Shown here piece by piece: positions 15,676 through 24,714 of a DNA stretch of 64,000 nucleotides (position 1 is the stretch's first letter; every line of letters starts with the position of its first letter). The notes under the pieces were generated by a model. It worked only from the letters and a program-made list of their open reading frames with translations, had not been told where the DNA came from and did no database searches. Position numbers and translations under genes: made by a program. The DNA is from CAZPXZ01 sp965221505 (GTDB taxonomy: Bacteria > Pseudomonadota > Alphaproteobacteria > Rhodobacterales > CAZPXZ01): contig CBDCSI010000001.1 in assembly GCA_965221505.1 (NCBI GenBank), forward strand, positions 1,116,001-1,180,000. The letters run 5' to 3'.

Positions 15676-16722
15676 ATGGCGAACAGGAACGGGTCTGGGG
15701 AGAGAGAGAGCGCCAAGCTGCTGGAAGCGGCGCTGACGCGGATCAATCGCGATTTCGGCGAGGGCGCGGTCATGCGCCTCGGCGACGAGGGGGCCGTCAG
15801 CCGGATCGAGGGAATTCCGACCGGCTCGATCGCCCTCGACCGGGCGTTGGGCGTCGGAGGACTGCCCACCGGGCGAATCGTGGAAATCTACGGTCCGGAG
15901 AGTTCCGGCAAGACCACGCTGGCGCTGCACGTGCTGGCCAACGCGCAGGCCGCGGGCGGCAAATGCGCGTTCGTGGACGCCGAACACGCGCTGGATCCCG
16001 TCTACGCGCGGCGTCTCGGGGTGAACGCGGACGAGTTGTTGCTCGCCCAGCCGGACTGCGGCGAGGAAGGGCTCGAGATCGCCGACATTCTGGTGAGCAG
16101 CGGAGCGATTCGGGTCATCGTGGTCGATTCGGTCGCCGCCCTGACGCCGCGGGCGGAGCTAGAGGGAGAGATGGGCGATTCGCAGGTCGGACTGCAGGCG
16201 CGCCTCATGAGCAAGGCCATGCGCAAGCTGACGGGCACCATCGCGCGCCGGAACTGCCTGGTCATCTTCATCAACCAGATCCGGATGAAGATCGGCGTGA
16301 TGTTCGGCAGCCCGGAGACCACCACCGGCGGCAACGCGTTGAAGTTCTACTCCTCGGTTCGTCTCGACATTCGACGCATCGGCGCCATCAAGCATCGCGA
16401 AGAGACCATCGGCAACCACACGCGGGTGAAGGTGGTCAAGAACAAGGTGGCGCCGCCCTACCGGCAGGTCGAGTTCGACATCCTGTACGGCGAGGGCATT
16501 TCGCGCACCGGAGAGTTGCTGGACCTCGGCGTGGCCGAGAAGATCGTGCAAAAGAGCGGCGCGTGGTTCTCCTACGGCGGGCAGCGGATCGGGCAGGGCC
16601 GGGAGAACGCGCGGGCGTTTCTCGCCGAGCATCCGGCGGTCGCCGACGAAATCGAGGCCACCCTTCGCGCGGAGGACTCGGCCGAGGCGGGTTCCGAGAG
16701 CGCCGAATCGCTCGCCGCCTGA
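15676..16722 (+). CDS. recA: Recombinase A
   Basis: A 348-residue RecA: DNA-strand exchange, homologous recombination and SOS co-protease. Walker A GPESSGKTT, the acidic IVVDSVAALTP Walker B, L1/L2 DNA-binding loops (GEMGDSQVGLQARLMSKAMRKL; FGSPETTTGGNALKFYSS) are present. One oddity is QPDCGEEGLEIAD where the family nearly always reads QPDTGEQALEI. I looked for a GTTC-7-GTTC LexA box of the alphaproteobacterial type in the 224 bases upstream and found none. A 45-base gap separates it from alaS. Confidence 0.97.
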   Translation: MANRNGSGERESAKLLEAALTRINRDFGEGAVMRLGDEGAVSRIEGIPTGSIALDRALGVGGLPTGRIVEIYGPESSGKTTLALHVLANAQAAGGKCAFVDAEHALDPVYARRLGVNADELLLAQPDCGEEGLEIADILVSSGAIRVIVVDSVAALTPRAELEGEMGDSQVGLQARLMSKAMRKLTGTIARRNCLVIFINQIRMKIGVMFGSPETTTGGNALKFYSSVRLDIRRIGAIKHREETIGNHTRVKVVKNKVAPPYRQVEFDILYGEGISRTGELLDLGVAEKIVQKSGAWFSYGGQRIGQGRENARAFLAEHPAVADEIEATLRAEDSAEAGSESAESLAA

Positions 16723-16767
16723 CGGCGGGCGCTCTTCCCCCTTGTCCTTTCTTCGGTTGACGGGCCC

Positions 16768-19413
16768 ATGGCAACTCTGAACGACATTCGCGCGACCTTT
16801 CTCGGCTACTTTCGCGACAACGGACACGAGGTCGTGCCGTCGTCCTCCCTCGTGCCGTTCAACGATCCGACGTTGCTGTTCACCAATTCGGGAATGGTGC
16901 AGTTCAAGGACGTGTTCACCGGCAGGCAGGCCTCTCCCTGGCAGCGGGCCGTGACGGCTCAAAAGTGCCTCCGGGCCGGCGGGAAGCACAACGACCTCGA
17001 CAACGTCGGTTACACCGCGCGCCATCACACGCTCTTCGAAATGCTCGGGAATTTCTCGTTCGGCGACTACTTCAAGGAGCGGGCCATCCCCCTGGCCTGG
17101 AACCTGGTCACGCAGGAATACGGGCTTCCGGCCGACCGCCTCCTGGTCACGGTGTTCAGCGAAGACGACGACGCCGCCGATCTCTGGAAACGCGTGGCCG
17201 GGCTTCCGGAGAGCCGCATCATTCGAATTTCCACATCGGACAATTTTTGGATGATGGGGCCGACCGGCCCTTGCGGCCCCTGCTCGGAGATCTTCTTCGA
17301 CCATGGCGAGGGGATTCCCGGCGGCCCGCCCGGTTCTCCCGACGAGGACGGCGACCGCTTCGTCGAGATCTGGAATCTCGTCTTCATGCAGTACGAGCAG
17401 TTCGGCGACGGGAGGCGCGAGCCGCTTCCGCGTCCGTCGATCGACACAGGAATGGGTCTCGAGCGCATGGGCGCCGTACTGCAGGGGACGAACGACAATT
17501 ACGAGACCGATCTGTTCCGGTCTCTGATCCAGGCCAGCGCGGACGCCTCCGGCACGGAACCGGACGGGGACGGGCGGGTACACCACCGGGTGATCGCGGA
17601 CCATCTCCGCGCCGCGTGCTTTCTGATCGCGGACGGCGTGTTGCCGTCCAACGAAGGGCGCGGCTACGTGCTTCGCCGAATCCTGCGTCGGGCCATGCGC
17701 CACGCGCAGCTCCTCGGCACGGAAGCGCCGCTGCTCTGGCGGCTGGTGCCGACGCTCGTCCGCAATATGGGCCAGGCGTTTCCCGAACTGGAGACGTCGC
17801 GCTCGCTCGCCGGCGAGACGCTGTTGCGCGAGGAAACCCGGTTCCGGGAGACCCTGTCGCGCGGTCTCGGCCTTCTCGAGACGGAACTCGCGCGCCTCGG
17901 AGACGGCGAGGCCCTGCCAGGCGAGGTCGCGTTCCGCCTGTTCGATACGTACGGGTTTCCGCTCGACTTGACCCAGGACGCCCTGCGCGAGCGCGGCCGA
18001 AGCGTCGACGTCGAGGGCTTCGAGGCCGCGATGGAGGAGCAGAGGTCGCGCTCGCGGGCGAGCCGGTCCACGGCGGCGGACGACGCGAACGCGGCGTTGT
18101 GGATTGCGCTGTCGGACGAGTTCGGGGCGACGGAGTTTCTGGGCTACGACACCGGCAAGGCGGAAGGCCGGATACTTGCCGTCGTGCAGGACGGCGAACG
18201 GGTCGACCGGGCGGAGAAGGGCGCCAGGGTATCGGTCCTGGTCAACCAGACGCCGTTTTATGCCGAAGCCGGAGGGCAGGTGGGCGACACGGGTCACATT
18301 CGCTCGGACGACGGGGACTTCGAGGTCTCGGACACCCGGCGGCAGGGGACGCTAATCCTGCACTCCGGCACCGTCGTCCATGGGGCGCTCTCGGTCGGCG
18401 ACGGCATGACGCTGGCGATCGACGCAGAGCGCAGGACACGGATCCGGGCGAACCATTCCGCCACACACCTCTTGCACGAAGCGCTGCGAGAACGCTTGGG
18501 AGATCATGTGGCGCAGCGCGGCTCGCTGGTCGCTCCGGACCGGCTTCGGTTCGACTTTTCCCATCCGGAAGCGGTCGGAGAGGAGGATCTTGCGGCCGTG
18601 GAGACCGTCGTGAACGAGCGGATACGGGAGGACGCTCCAGTGGAGGTCCGGGTCATGGACCGGGACGCGGCGATGGAATCGGGAGCGCGAGCCCTGTTCG
18701 GCGAGAAATACGACGACGAGGTCCGGGTAGTACGCATGGGGCTTCGCGACGGCGGCGAGCCTTGGTCGGTGGAACTCTGCGGCGGCACCCATGTCGGCAA
18801 CACCGGCGAAATCGGCGTCTTCAAGTTCCTATCGGAAGGTGCGGTAGCGGCCGGCATTCGACGAGTCGAGGCGCTGAGTGCGGGGGCTGCGTTCCGGTAT
18901 CTACAGGAACGTGACCATGCGCTGCGGGACGTTGCGGCTCTCTTGCGAGTTCCGCCGTCGGAGACAGAGGCGCGTGTGGCCGGCCTCCTGGCGGAGCGCA
19001 AGCGGCTGGAGGAAGACGTTGCGACTCTTCGCCGACAGTTGGCGTCGGGCGCCGGCGGTTCTGCCGCCGAGGTTCGAATGGTGAACGGGACGCCGCTCAT
19101 GGCGCGGCGGATCGAAGGGGTTCCCGCGAAGGAACTGCGCGGGCTGGTGGACGAACATCGCCGGAACCTGCCGAGCGGCGTGATCGCGCTCGTCGGGGAG
19201 AGTGACGGGAAGGCTGGCGTCGTGATCGGGGTCAGTCCCGATCTTGCAGTCCGAATCTCTGCGATCGACCTGGTGCGGGAAGCGACGGCAGCGCTCGGCG
19301 GAAGGGGCGGAGGCGGGAGGCCGGACCTTGCGCAGGGCGGCGGGCCGGACGCCGGTGCGGCAGATGCGGCCCTGGCGGCAGTCGAACGCCGTCTGACGGA
19401 GCTGCAAGGGTAG
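16768..19413 (+). CDS. alaS: Alanyl-tRNA synthetase
   Basis: An 881-residue class II synthetase, full length. The catalytic domain starts with LNDIRATFLGYFRDNGHEVVPSSSLVP and carries motif 2 and 3 segments (RHHTLFEMLGNFSFGDYFK; TGMGLERMGAVLQG). The editing domain has the zinc ligands HSATHLLHEAL and the ELCGGTHVGNTGEIG cysteine/histidine pair. A C-terminal oligomerisation domain ends in GRGGGGRPDLAQGGGPDAG. It charges tRNA-Ala and hydrolyses mischarged Ser- and Gly-tRNA. It follows recA directly, an order common in alphaproteobacteria. Confidence 0.98.
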   Translation: MATLNDIRATFLGYFRDNGHEVVPSSSLVPFNDPTLLFTNSGMVQFKDVFTGRQASPWQRAVTAQKCLRAGGKHNDLDNVGYTARHHTLFEMLGNFSFGDYFKERAIPLAWNLVTQEYGLPADRLLVTVFSEDDDAADLWKRVAGLPESRIIRISTSDNFWMMGPTGPCGPCSEIFFDHGEGIPGGPPGSPDEDGDRFVEIWNLVFMQYEQFGDGRREPLPRPSIDTGMGLERMGAVLQGTNDNYETDLFRSLIQASADASGTEPDGDGRVHHRVIADHLRAACFLIADGVLPSNEGRGYVLRRILRRAMRHAQLLGTEAPLLWRLVPTLVRNMGQAFPELETSRSLAGETLLREETRFRETLSRGLGLLETELARLGDGEALPGEVAFRLFDTYGFPLDLTQDALRERGRSVDVEGFEAAMEEQRSRSRASRSTAADDANAALWIALSDEFGATEFLGYDTGKAEGRILAVVQDGERVDRAEKGARVSVLVNQTPFYAEAGGQVGDTGHIRSDDGDFEVSDTRRQGTLILHSGTVVHGALSVGDGMTLAIDAERRTRIRANHSATHLLHEALRERLGDHVAQRGSLVAPDRLRFDFSHPEAVGEEDLAAVETVVNERIREDAPVEVRVMDRDAAMESGARALFGEKYDDEVRVVRMGLRDGGEPWSVELCGGTHVGNTGEIGVFKFLSEGAVAAGIRRVEALSAGAAFRYLQERDHALRDVAALLRVPPSETEARVAGLLAERKRLEEDVATLRRQLASGAGGSAAEVRMVNGTPLMARRIEGVPAKELRGLVDEHRRNLPSGVIALVGESDGKAGVVIGVSPDLAVRISAIDLVREATAALGGRGGGGRPDLAQGGGPDAGAADAALAAVERRLTELQG

Positions 19414-19626
19414 AAACCCTTCAGGACCTTTGCGGATCGGACGGCGCAGCGGTTCGGGCGCACTGCCTTCTCCGTCAGGGGATACCCCCCCATTGTTGCC
19501 GCCACGGCAAGGAGTTACGTTCCGTGCTCCGGAGCGTCGCTTGCCTTCAGGGCCGTCATGCCGCTACGTTTGCCGCCTCTACCACGTCGCTCGGGACGAC
19601 GGAGTCTCGTTCGCAGGGGAGGAAGG

Positions 19627-20709
19627 ATGGCAACTGGACCGGCGGAAGACGCCGAATCGATTCGAGGCACGCGGGAAGAGCCGGCGCCGAATGACGGGTC
19701 GCCCGACCTGCATCAGCCGCATGACGCCCTGATTTCGGCGGCGACCGGCGATCCGGAGCGCGCGCTCGACTTGCTCCGGTCGCTATTGCCAAGGGCCATT
19801 GTGGAAGAGCTTGCCGACGAGCTGCCGGTAGCGCTCGATCCCCAGATGCTGAGCGAGGAACTGCAGCGATTTCGCGCGGATCGAGTTTGGCGGGTCAAGC
19901 TTCGGCCCAATCGAGACAATCGACGCTATCTTTATGTCGTAGTCGAATTCCAGTCGACTATCGATCGGAGCATCGCTTGGCGGACCGCTCGCTACTCGTT
20001 CGAAATCGCAGAACGGGAGGCGTCGGCCGACACCCCGACGGGCCAGACGAGGCCGGCGTTGGTCATTGCTCTGGTGGTCTATCATGGCAATTCGCGGTGG
20101 ACGGCGCCGAAGCGCATCGTCGACTATCTCTACGCCAGGAGGAAGTTTCGGCCTCTGATCAATCGCTTCGACTATACGCTTCGGGACCTGGCGCGAATGC
20201 GGCCGAGCGCACGTGCCGGACGCGGAGACCTGCGAGCCGTATTCCAGGCTCTCGTGTGCGCATACTGCGAAGAAATGGGCGTGGAACAGGTCGCTGAGAT
20301 CCTGCGACAAATGCCGGAATCCAGTGACCTTGCCGTCCGTTTGCTGGTATATATGTATCGGGGGTTGCGTTGCGACTCCGAGAGCATTCGGAATGCCGTC
20401 CGAATCGCATGGCCGAGGAGAGGGAAAGAGATGCTGGGACTCGCGGAGGCAGAACTCGTACGAGAGCACAGGATCAAGGCGAAAGCCGAGGGAAGGGCCG
20501 AGGGAAGGGTCGAGGGAAGGGCCGAGGGACGGGCCGAGGGACGGGCCGAGTTGGTCCTGCACGCGATAGAGCATCGGTTTGGCGAGGTGTCGGGGCGCGA
20601 ACGGAGCCGGATTCGCAAGGCGTCGGACGCACAGCACGAGGAGTGGTTGAACGCCATGATGGACGGCAAGTCTCTCAAGACCATTCTCGGTGAGGACGAG
20701 CCGGAGTGA
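19627..20709 (+). CDS. Rpn-family recombination-promoting nuclease/putative transposase
   Basis: A 360-residue protein of the RpnA-like (YhgA-type) PD-(D/E)XK family. The N-terminal part reads PHDALISAATGDPERALDLLRSLLP and leads to the nuclease core YLYVVVEFQSTIDRSIAWRTARY (E-x-Q motif). The C-terminus is a helical AEGR repeat followed by a conserved tail (LHAIEHRFGEV...HEEWLNAMMDGKSLKTIL). RpnA-type enzymes nick DNA and stimulate RecA-independent recombination. Start ATG 19627 has GAGGAAGG immediately before it. A truncated copy follows at 20854. It is accessory DNA between alaS and a toxin-antitoxin pair. Confidence 0.8.
   Translation: MATGPAEDAESIRGTREEPAPNDGSPDLHQPHDALISAATGDPERALDLLRSLLPRAIVEELADELPVALDPQMLSEELQRFRADRVWRVKLRPNRDNRRYLYVVVEFQSTIDRSIAWRTARYSFEIAEREASADTPTGQTRPALVIALVVYHGNSRWTAPKRIVDYLYARRKFRPLINRFDYTLRDLARMRPSARAGRGDLRAVFQALVCAYCEEMGVEQVAEILRQMPESSDLAVRLLVYMYRGLRCDSESIRNAVRIAWPRRGKEMLGLAEAELVREHRIKAKAEGRAEGRVEGRAEGRAEGRAELVLHAIEHRFGEVSGRERSRIRKASDAQHEEWLNAMMDGKSLKTILGEDEPE
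20485..20550. repeat. 12-bp tandem repeat, five and a half units, in the Rpn gene
   Basis: Units of gccgagggaagg (variants with gtc or acgg) encode Ala/Val-Glu-Gly-Arg repeats. The downstream partial copy has only two full units at the same place, so unit number varies between paralogues while the frame is kept. Confidence 0.9.
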
Positions 20710-20853
20710 AGGGGCCGACTCTCGCCCCGACGTATCGCCGGAGCCCTCTGCGGCTGCGACGCCGGTGCCCACACCGGTATAGGTGCGCCGTCCGGGCGAA
20801 GGGGCATCCCGGAGCGCGAGAATCCGAGGGCGCCGTAGCTTCGACCCGTTTCC

Positions 20854-21226
20854 TGCAGCCGATGCCGGAACTCGCTGACCTTGCCGTTCCGATGCCGGCA
20901 GGTTCGGTCAAGAGGCCGCTGTGATAAGACCCCGACACGGTTCGCAAGACCGCCCGCGCAGATCACCGAAGAAAGGGCAGACGATGCTGGGATACGCGGA
21001 GGCGGAGCTTATTCGAGAGCACAGGATCAAGGCGAAAGCCGAGGGAAGGGCCGAGGGACGGGCCGAGTTGGTCCTGCACGCGATGGAGCATCGGTTTGAC
21101 GCAGTGCCGGACGCGGTACGGCGCCGTGTTCTCGCAGCTTCGTACGCAGAGCACGAGGAGTGGTTACACGCCATGGTCGACGGCAAGACTCTCGATGAAA
21201 TCTTTCGGGAGGGCGGGCCGGCGTGA
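20854..21226 (+). pseudogene. Truncated C-terminal copy of the Rpn-family gene
   Basis: The first bases mirror the LRQMPESSDLAV region of the intact gene (here MPELADLAV), after which the frame is lost. From about 20980 the frame recovers with MLGYAEAELIREHRIKAKAEGRAEGRAELVLHAMEHRFDAV...HEEWLHAMVDGKTLDEIF, closely matching the C-terminus of 19627-20709. The nuclease core is absent. An ATG-initiated peptide from 20921 or 20984 could still be made. The high DNA identity indicates a tandem duplication followed by loss of the 5' half. Confidence 0.75.
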
Positions 21227-22263
21227 GCGGACCAAATCGGGTATCTGTGCGTCGGACGGCCAGCCGAACGAACTAACGTGCAGCAACTCCGGCCCACGTC
21301 ATTCTGACGAGACCTTGGGGACGGCGCCGAAGAACGCGAACTGCGACGAAGGTGTTGCGGTCGACGGCACATGCGCTCTTGCACCTGCCCCTCATCGATG
21401 CCCTGCGTCCGGGTCATCGGACTCCCGGTCCGGATCGGCATGAGCTACGGGTGAATTTCGTCCCGCGCCCCGACGGTCCTGGTGCCGCTACCCGCGCAGC
21501 CGACCGACCCCAAGCGATCGCCGTCGCTTCCCGAAGTGTCGGGCCTACCGTCGTACGGGCCAACTCTGCCGACATCGACCCGTGCGCTTCGTCGACTCGG
21601 GACGCCTTCCCGTCATCGCCGTAGCGGGACCGGCGGGGCGCCGAATTGACGCGCTCGGCCGGATTCCGCCGGTCTCGGGCAGGCGGGAGAGTGGATCTGA
21701 CTTCCGTAGCTCGGCGTAGTTCCTGCGCCTCGGACCGTCAGCCGTCCGCGTCGTCATCCGTGGAGCCGACGCGTCGGCGCCGATCTCGCGGCGCTCGATC
21801 CGGTGCCTCGTTCAGCCGCCCGCGGTTCTGGCGCTCGGACGAACGATGCGGCTACCGACGCAACGATACGCTCGGCACATTCCCATGCGCCAACGTCCGG
21901 GGGTCGGCGTCCTGGACACGCTGCCCCGCAGGTGATCGCAAGCGAGCGTCGCGCATCGATCGATCAGGGGCCGGCGCGTTTGCCGAAGTCTCTCGCGTCG
22001 GGACCCTCGGCGGGCCGAGCGAAACCGAGGAGGCATGGAGAGGTTGAACTGTCGCCCTGTCGGGAATCCCGCACCGGCTCGTTCGACTGTATACTAGGTT
22101 GCGCCGCCGGACGGGCGCCTCGTTGCGAGCGGACTCTCCGAATCCGTCGCGGACGGGCAATTCGGCGCATTTGCCGCCACGCACTCGGCTAGGCCGGCGC
22201 AGGAATTCCGCTGCGTAGCGCAAGATCCGTTTGCAGCGCGAGAGACCTGCGGAAGAGGCGAGG
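21227..22263. other. About 1 kb without a recognisable gene
   Basis: Open frames of 60-180 codons occur on both strands but translate into arginine/serine/proline-rich sequence without family features, as expected for chance frames at this GC content. A TATACT box at 22090-22095 could serve the HEPN gene, but no -35 box stands at the right distance. The stretch may be a decayed gene or mobile element remnant; I find no terminal repeats. Confidence 0.5.
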
Positions 22264-22686
22264 ATGAGTATCGACGCGACCCATCTTTGCCGCTGTATCG
22301 GTACGCTGGAGACCGCCCTCGGCAAACTCGACGCGCGTGAAGAGACGAACGATGATCGCGACCTATACCGGTGGGTATGCGTCAAGGAGTTCGAGCGGGT
22401 CCTGGAACAAAGCGGAAAGCTCCTGCGAAAGCGGCTGGCCGTCTACTTTGCCACCAACCGGTCGGTGGATCGCCTCACCTTCAAGGACCTGTTCCGTCAT
22501 GCGGCACGGCATGACCTGATGGATCCGGAGACGGTAGAGCGGTGGCTGGAGTACCGGGACAACAGCGACGAACCGGCGAACGAACTCGAGGCGGGATTTT
22601 CGGAAGCGACGCTGACTCTGTTGCCGGCCGTCGTCGACGACGCGAACGCGCTCTGCGACTTGGTCGAGCGGGGATGCGATGACTGA
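22264..22686 (+). CDS. HEPN-domain toxin candidate (nucleotidyltransferase substrate-binding protein, HI0074-like)
   Basis: A 140-residue all-helical HEPN protein. Helix 2 reads DLYRWVCVKEFERVLEQSGKLLRKRLAVYF and the RX4H motif of HEPN ribonucleases appears as RHAARH in LTFKDLFRHAARHDLM. Start ATG 22264 has a GAGGCGAGG site. The stop overlaps the nucleotidyltransferase gene by eight bases. HEPN/MNT pairs act as toxin-antitoxin systems in which the MNT enzyme inactivates the HEPN RNase by nucleotidylation. Whether this pair is active is not shown by the sequence. Confidence 0.8.
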   Translation: MSIDATHLCRCIGTLETALGKLDAREETNDDRDLYRWVCVKEFERVLEQSGKLLRKRLAVYFATNRSVDRLTFKDLFRHAARHDLMDPETVERWLEYRDNSDEPANELEAGFSEATLTLLPAVVDDANALCDLVERGCDD

Positions 22687-22996
22687 CCGGCTGCACCTGC
22701 CGGAGCGTCACCGGAAAGTTATCGAATCGACGCTTCGGGAACACCTGCCCGACGTGGAAGCGTGGGCCTACGGGAGCCGGGTCAAGGGACGCAGCCACGG
22801 CGGCAGCGATCTGGATCTGGCGCTGCGCGGACCGGGGCTGGAGAGAATTCCCGACGAGCGGTTTTGGAGTTTCGTCGAGGCGCTGGAGGAATCCACTCTG
22901 CCGTTTCTCGTCGAGGCGCGAGACTGGTCGCTGTTGCCGGATCGTTTCCGGCGGGAGATCGAACGGGAGTATGTGGTCCTGGGCAAGCCGGACTGA
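22679..22996 (+). CDS. Minimal nucleotidyltransferase (MNT) antitoxin candidate
   Basis: A 105-residue DNA polymerase beta-like minimal nucleotidyltransferase. The signature GS-10 residues-DxD is intact: AWAYGSRVKGRSHGGSDLDLAL. A third acidic position is plausible in PFLVEARDWS. It would transfer nucleotides to the HEPN partner encoded just upstream (eight-base overlap, same operon). The lack of any other domain fits antitoxin MNTs rather than tRNA or antibiotic nucleotidyltransferases. Confidence 0.85.
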   Translation: MTDRLHLPERHRKVIESTLREHLPDVEAWAYGSRVKGRSHGGSDLDLALRGPGLERIPDERFWSFVEALEESTLPFLVEARDWSLLPDRFRREIEREYVVLGKPD

Positions 22997-23344
22997 ACCG
23001 AAACGGTCCCGTCGCGCAGAAGCGGTCGGCTACGCTCGGCGGGGCAGCTGCCCCCGGTCGCCCGGACCCCGTGTTCCTGCGCCGGTACGCAGTGTCGGTA
23101 TTGCCGTCGCTGCCGTAGGACAGAACGCATTCGGTGGCGAATGCCCGCCCGAACCCCGTCGCCGAATCGATCCTTCAAGATCCCGAAGCGGCAACCGAAC
23201 CCGCAGGCGTGCGGGACCGTCGTCGGCTCCGGGGCGTTAGCGAATCAGCTTCGCCGTTACCTCTGTCCCTTCCCTCGCCCCGGCGGCGCAACGGGCGTCG
23301 GCGGGCCCGTCGCCGGAACGGAAGCGACGGGCTGGAGCGAAGCG
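22997..23344. other. Intergenic between the HEPN/MNT pair and icd, nothing recognised
   Basis: The genes on both sides end here (convergent). No hairpin with a T-tract and no convincing frame is visible; short frames are low-complexity. Confidence 0.5.
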
Positions 23345-24559
23345 CTACCCGAGCGCGTTCTCCAGTCTCCGCGCCACGGCATCCAGGAAGGATTCGGTCG
23401 TCAGCCACCGTGCGTCCGGCCCTACCAGAAGCGCCAGGTCCTTCGTCATCTCGCCGCCTTCGATGGCGCCGATCGTCGCCTGTTCGAGCGACTGGGCGAA
23501 TCGGGATAGCGGTTCGTTTCCGTCGAGCTTGGCGCGGTGGGCCAGCGCACGCGTCCAGGCGAATATGGAGGCGGTCGAATTCGTCGAGGTTTCCTTGCCC
23601 GCCTGGTGCTGTCGGTAGTGGCGGGTCACGGTTCCGTGCGCCGCCTCCGCAAGCGCCGTCTGTCCGTCCGGCGTCAGCAGAACCGACGTCATCAGCCCGA
23701 GGGAGCCGAATCCCTGCGCCACGGTGTCGGACTGAACGTCTCCGTCGTAATTCTTGCAGGCCCAGACGAATCCGCCCGACCACTTGAGCGCGGCGGCGAC
23801 CATGTCGTCGATCAGGCGGTGCTCGTAGGTCAGGCCGACCGCCTCGAACCGCTCGGCGAACTCGGCGTCGAACACTTCCTGGAACAGGTCCTTGAATCGT
23901 CCGTCATACGCCTTGAGGATCGTGTTCTTGGTGGAGAGGTAGACCGGCAGGCTCCGAAGCAACCCGTAATTCAGCGACGCGCGGGCGAAGTCGCGAATTG
24001 ACTTGTCCGTGTTGAACATGCCGAGGGTCACCCCGGCTCCGTCGAACGCGTGGATCTCGCGGGTGATCGGCTCGCCGTCACCCTCCGGCTCGAACGAAAT
24101 CGTCACCCGGCCCGGACCCGGGACGACGAAATCCTGCGCCTTGTACTGATCCGCATGGGCGTGGCGACCGATGACGATGGGTTCCGACCAGCCGGGCACG
24201 AGCCGGGGAACGTTCGAGCAGATGATCGCTTCGCGGAAGATCACGCCGCCGAGCAGGTTGCGAATCGTGCCGTTCGGGCTGCGGTACATGCCGTGCAGTC
24301 CGAACTCCTCGACGCGCGCCTCGTCCGGGGTGATGGTGGCGCACTTGACCCCGACGCCCGCCTTCGCGATGGCGCGTCCGGCCTCGACGGTGATGGCGTC
24401 GCGCGATTCGTCGCGGGATTCGATCCCGAGATCGAAATACTCGAGCGGAACGTCGAGATAAGGCAGGATCAGCTTGTCCTTGATCATCTGCCAGATGATG
24501 CGCGTCATCTCGTCGCCGTCGAGTTCGACGACCGGGGCATGAACCTTGATGCGATCCAT
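23345..24559 (-). CDS. icd: NADP-dependent isocitrate dehydrogenase (eukaryote-like homodimeric type)
   Basis: A 404-residue enzyme of the TCA cycle making 2-oxoglutarate. It opens with IKVHAPVVELDGDEMTRIIWQMIKDKLILPYLD, typical of the type II (alphaproteobacterial and eukaryotic) IDH. The substrate-binding serine/arginine block (SPNGTIRNLLGGVIFREAI) and NADP segment (EAAHGTVTRHYRQHQAGKETSTNSTASIFAW) are intact. The start has AAGGGAGG upstream. It stands alone on the minus strand, divergent from trmJ. Confidence 0.97.
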   Translation of the reverse strand: MDRIKVHAPVVELDGDEMTRIIWQMIKDKLILPYLDVPLEYFDLGIESRDESRDAITVEAGRAIAKAGVGVKCATITPDEARVEEFGLHGMYRSPNGTIRNLLGGVIFREAIICSNVPRLVPGWSEPIVIGRHAHADQYKAQDFVVPGPGRVTISFEPEGDGEPITREIHAFDGAGVTLGMFNTDKSIRDFARASLNYGLLRSLPVYLSTKNTILKAYDGRFKDLFQEVFDAEFAERFEAVGLTYEHRLIDDMVAAALKWSGGFVWACKNYDGDVQSDTVAQGFGSLGLMTSVLLTPDGQTALAEAAHGTVTRHYRQHQAGKETSTNSTASIFAWTRALAHRAKLDGNEPLSRFAQSLEQATIGAIEGGEMTKDLALLVGPDARWLTTESFLDAVARRLENALG

Positions 24560-24714
24560 CGGTTGCGCCTCCCTTGCTGTGCGCTGAACTGGCGCGCCGC
24601 TGCCCTTGGGAACAGGACGCGTTCGATTGAGGGAACGGCGCTAGGATACCGTCCGACGCGCCTCCTTGCTACGGACCGGCGCCGGAAGCTCCCGTCACTC
24701 TGCCGCCCGCCGAC

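Noticed and set aside
20485..20550. Short tandem repeats considered as a CRISPR array
   Set aside because: Units are 12 bp, contiguous without spacers, and code for AEGR in frame; no cas genes are present.
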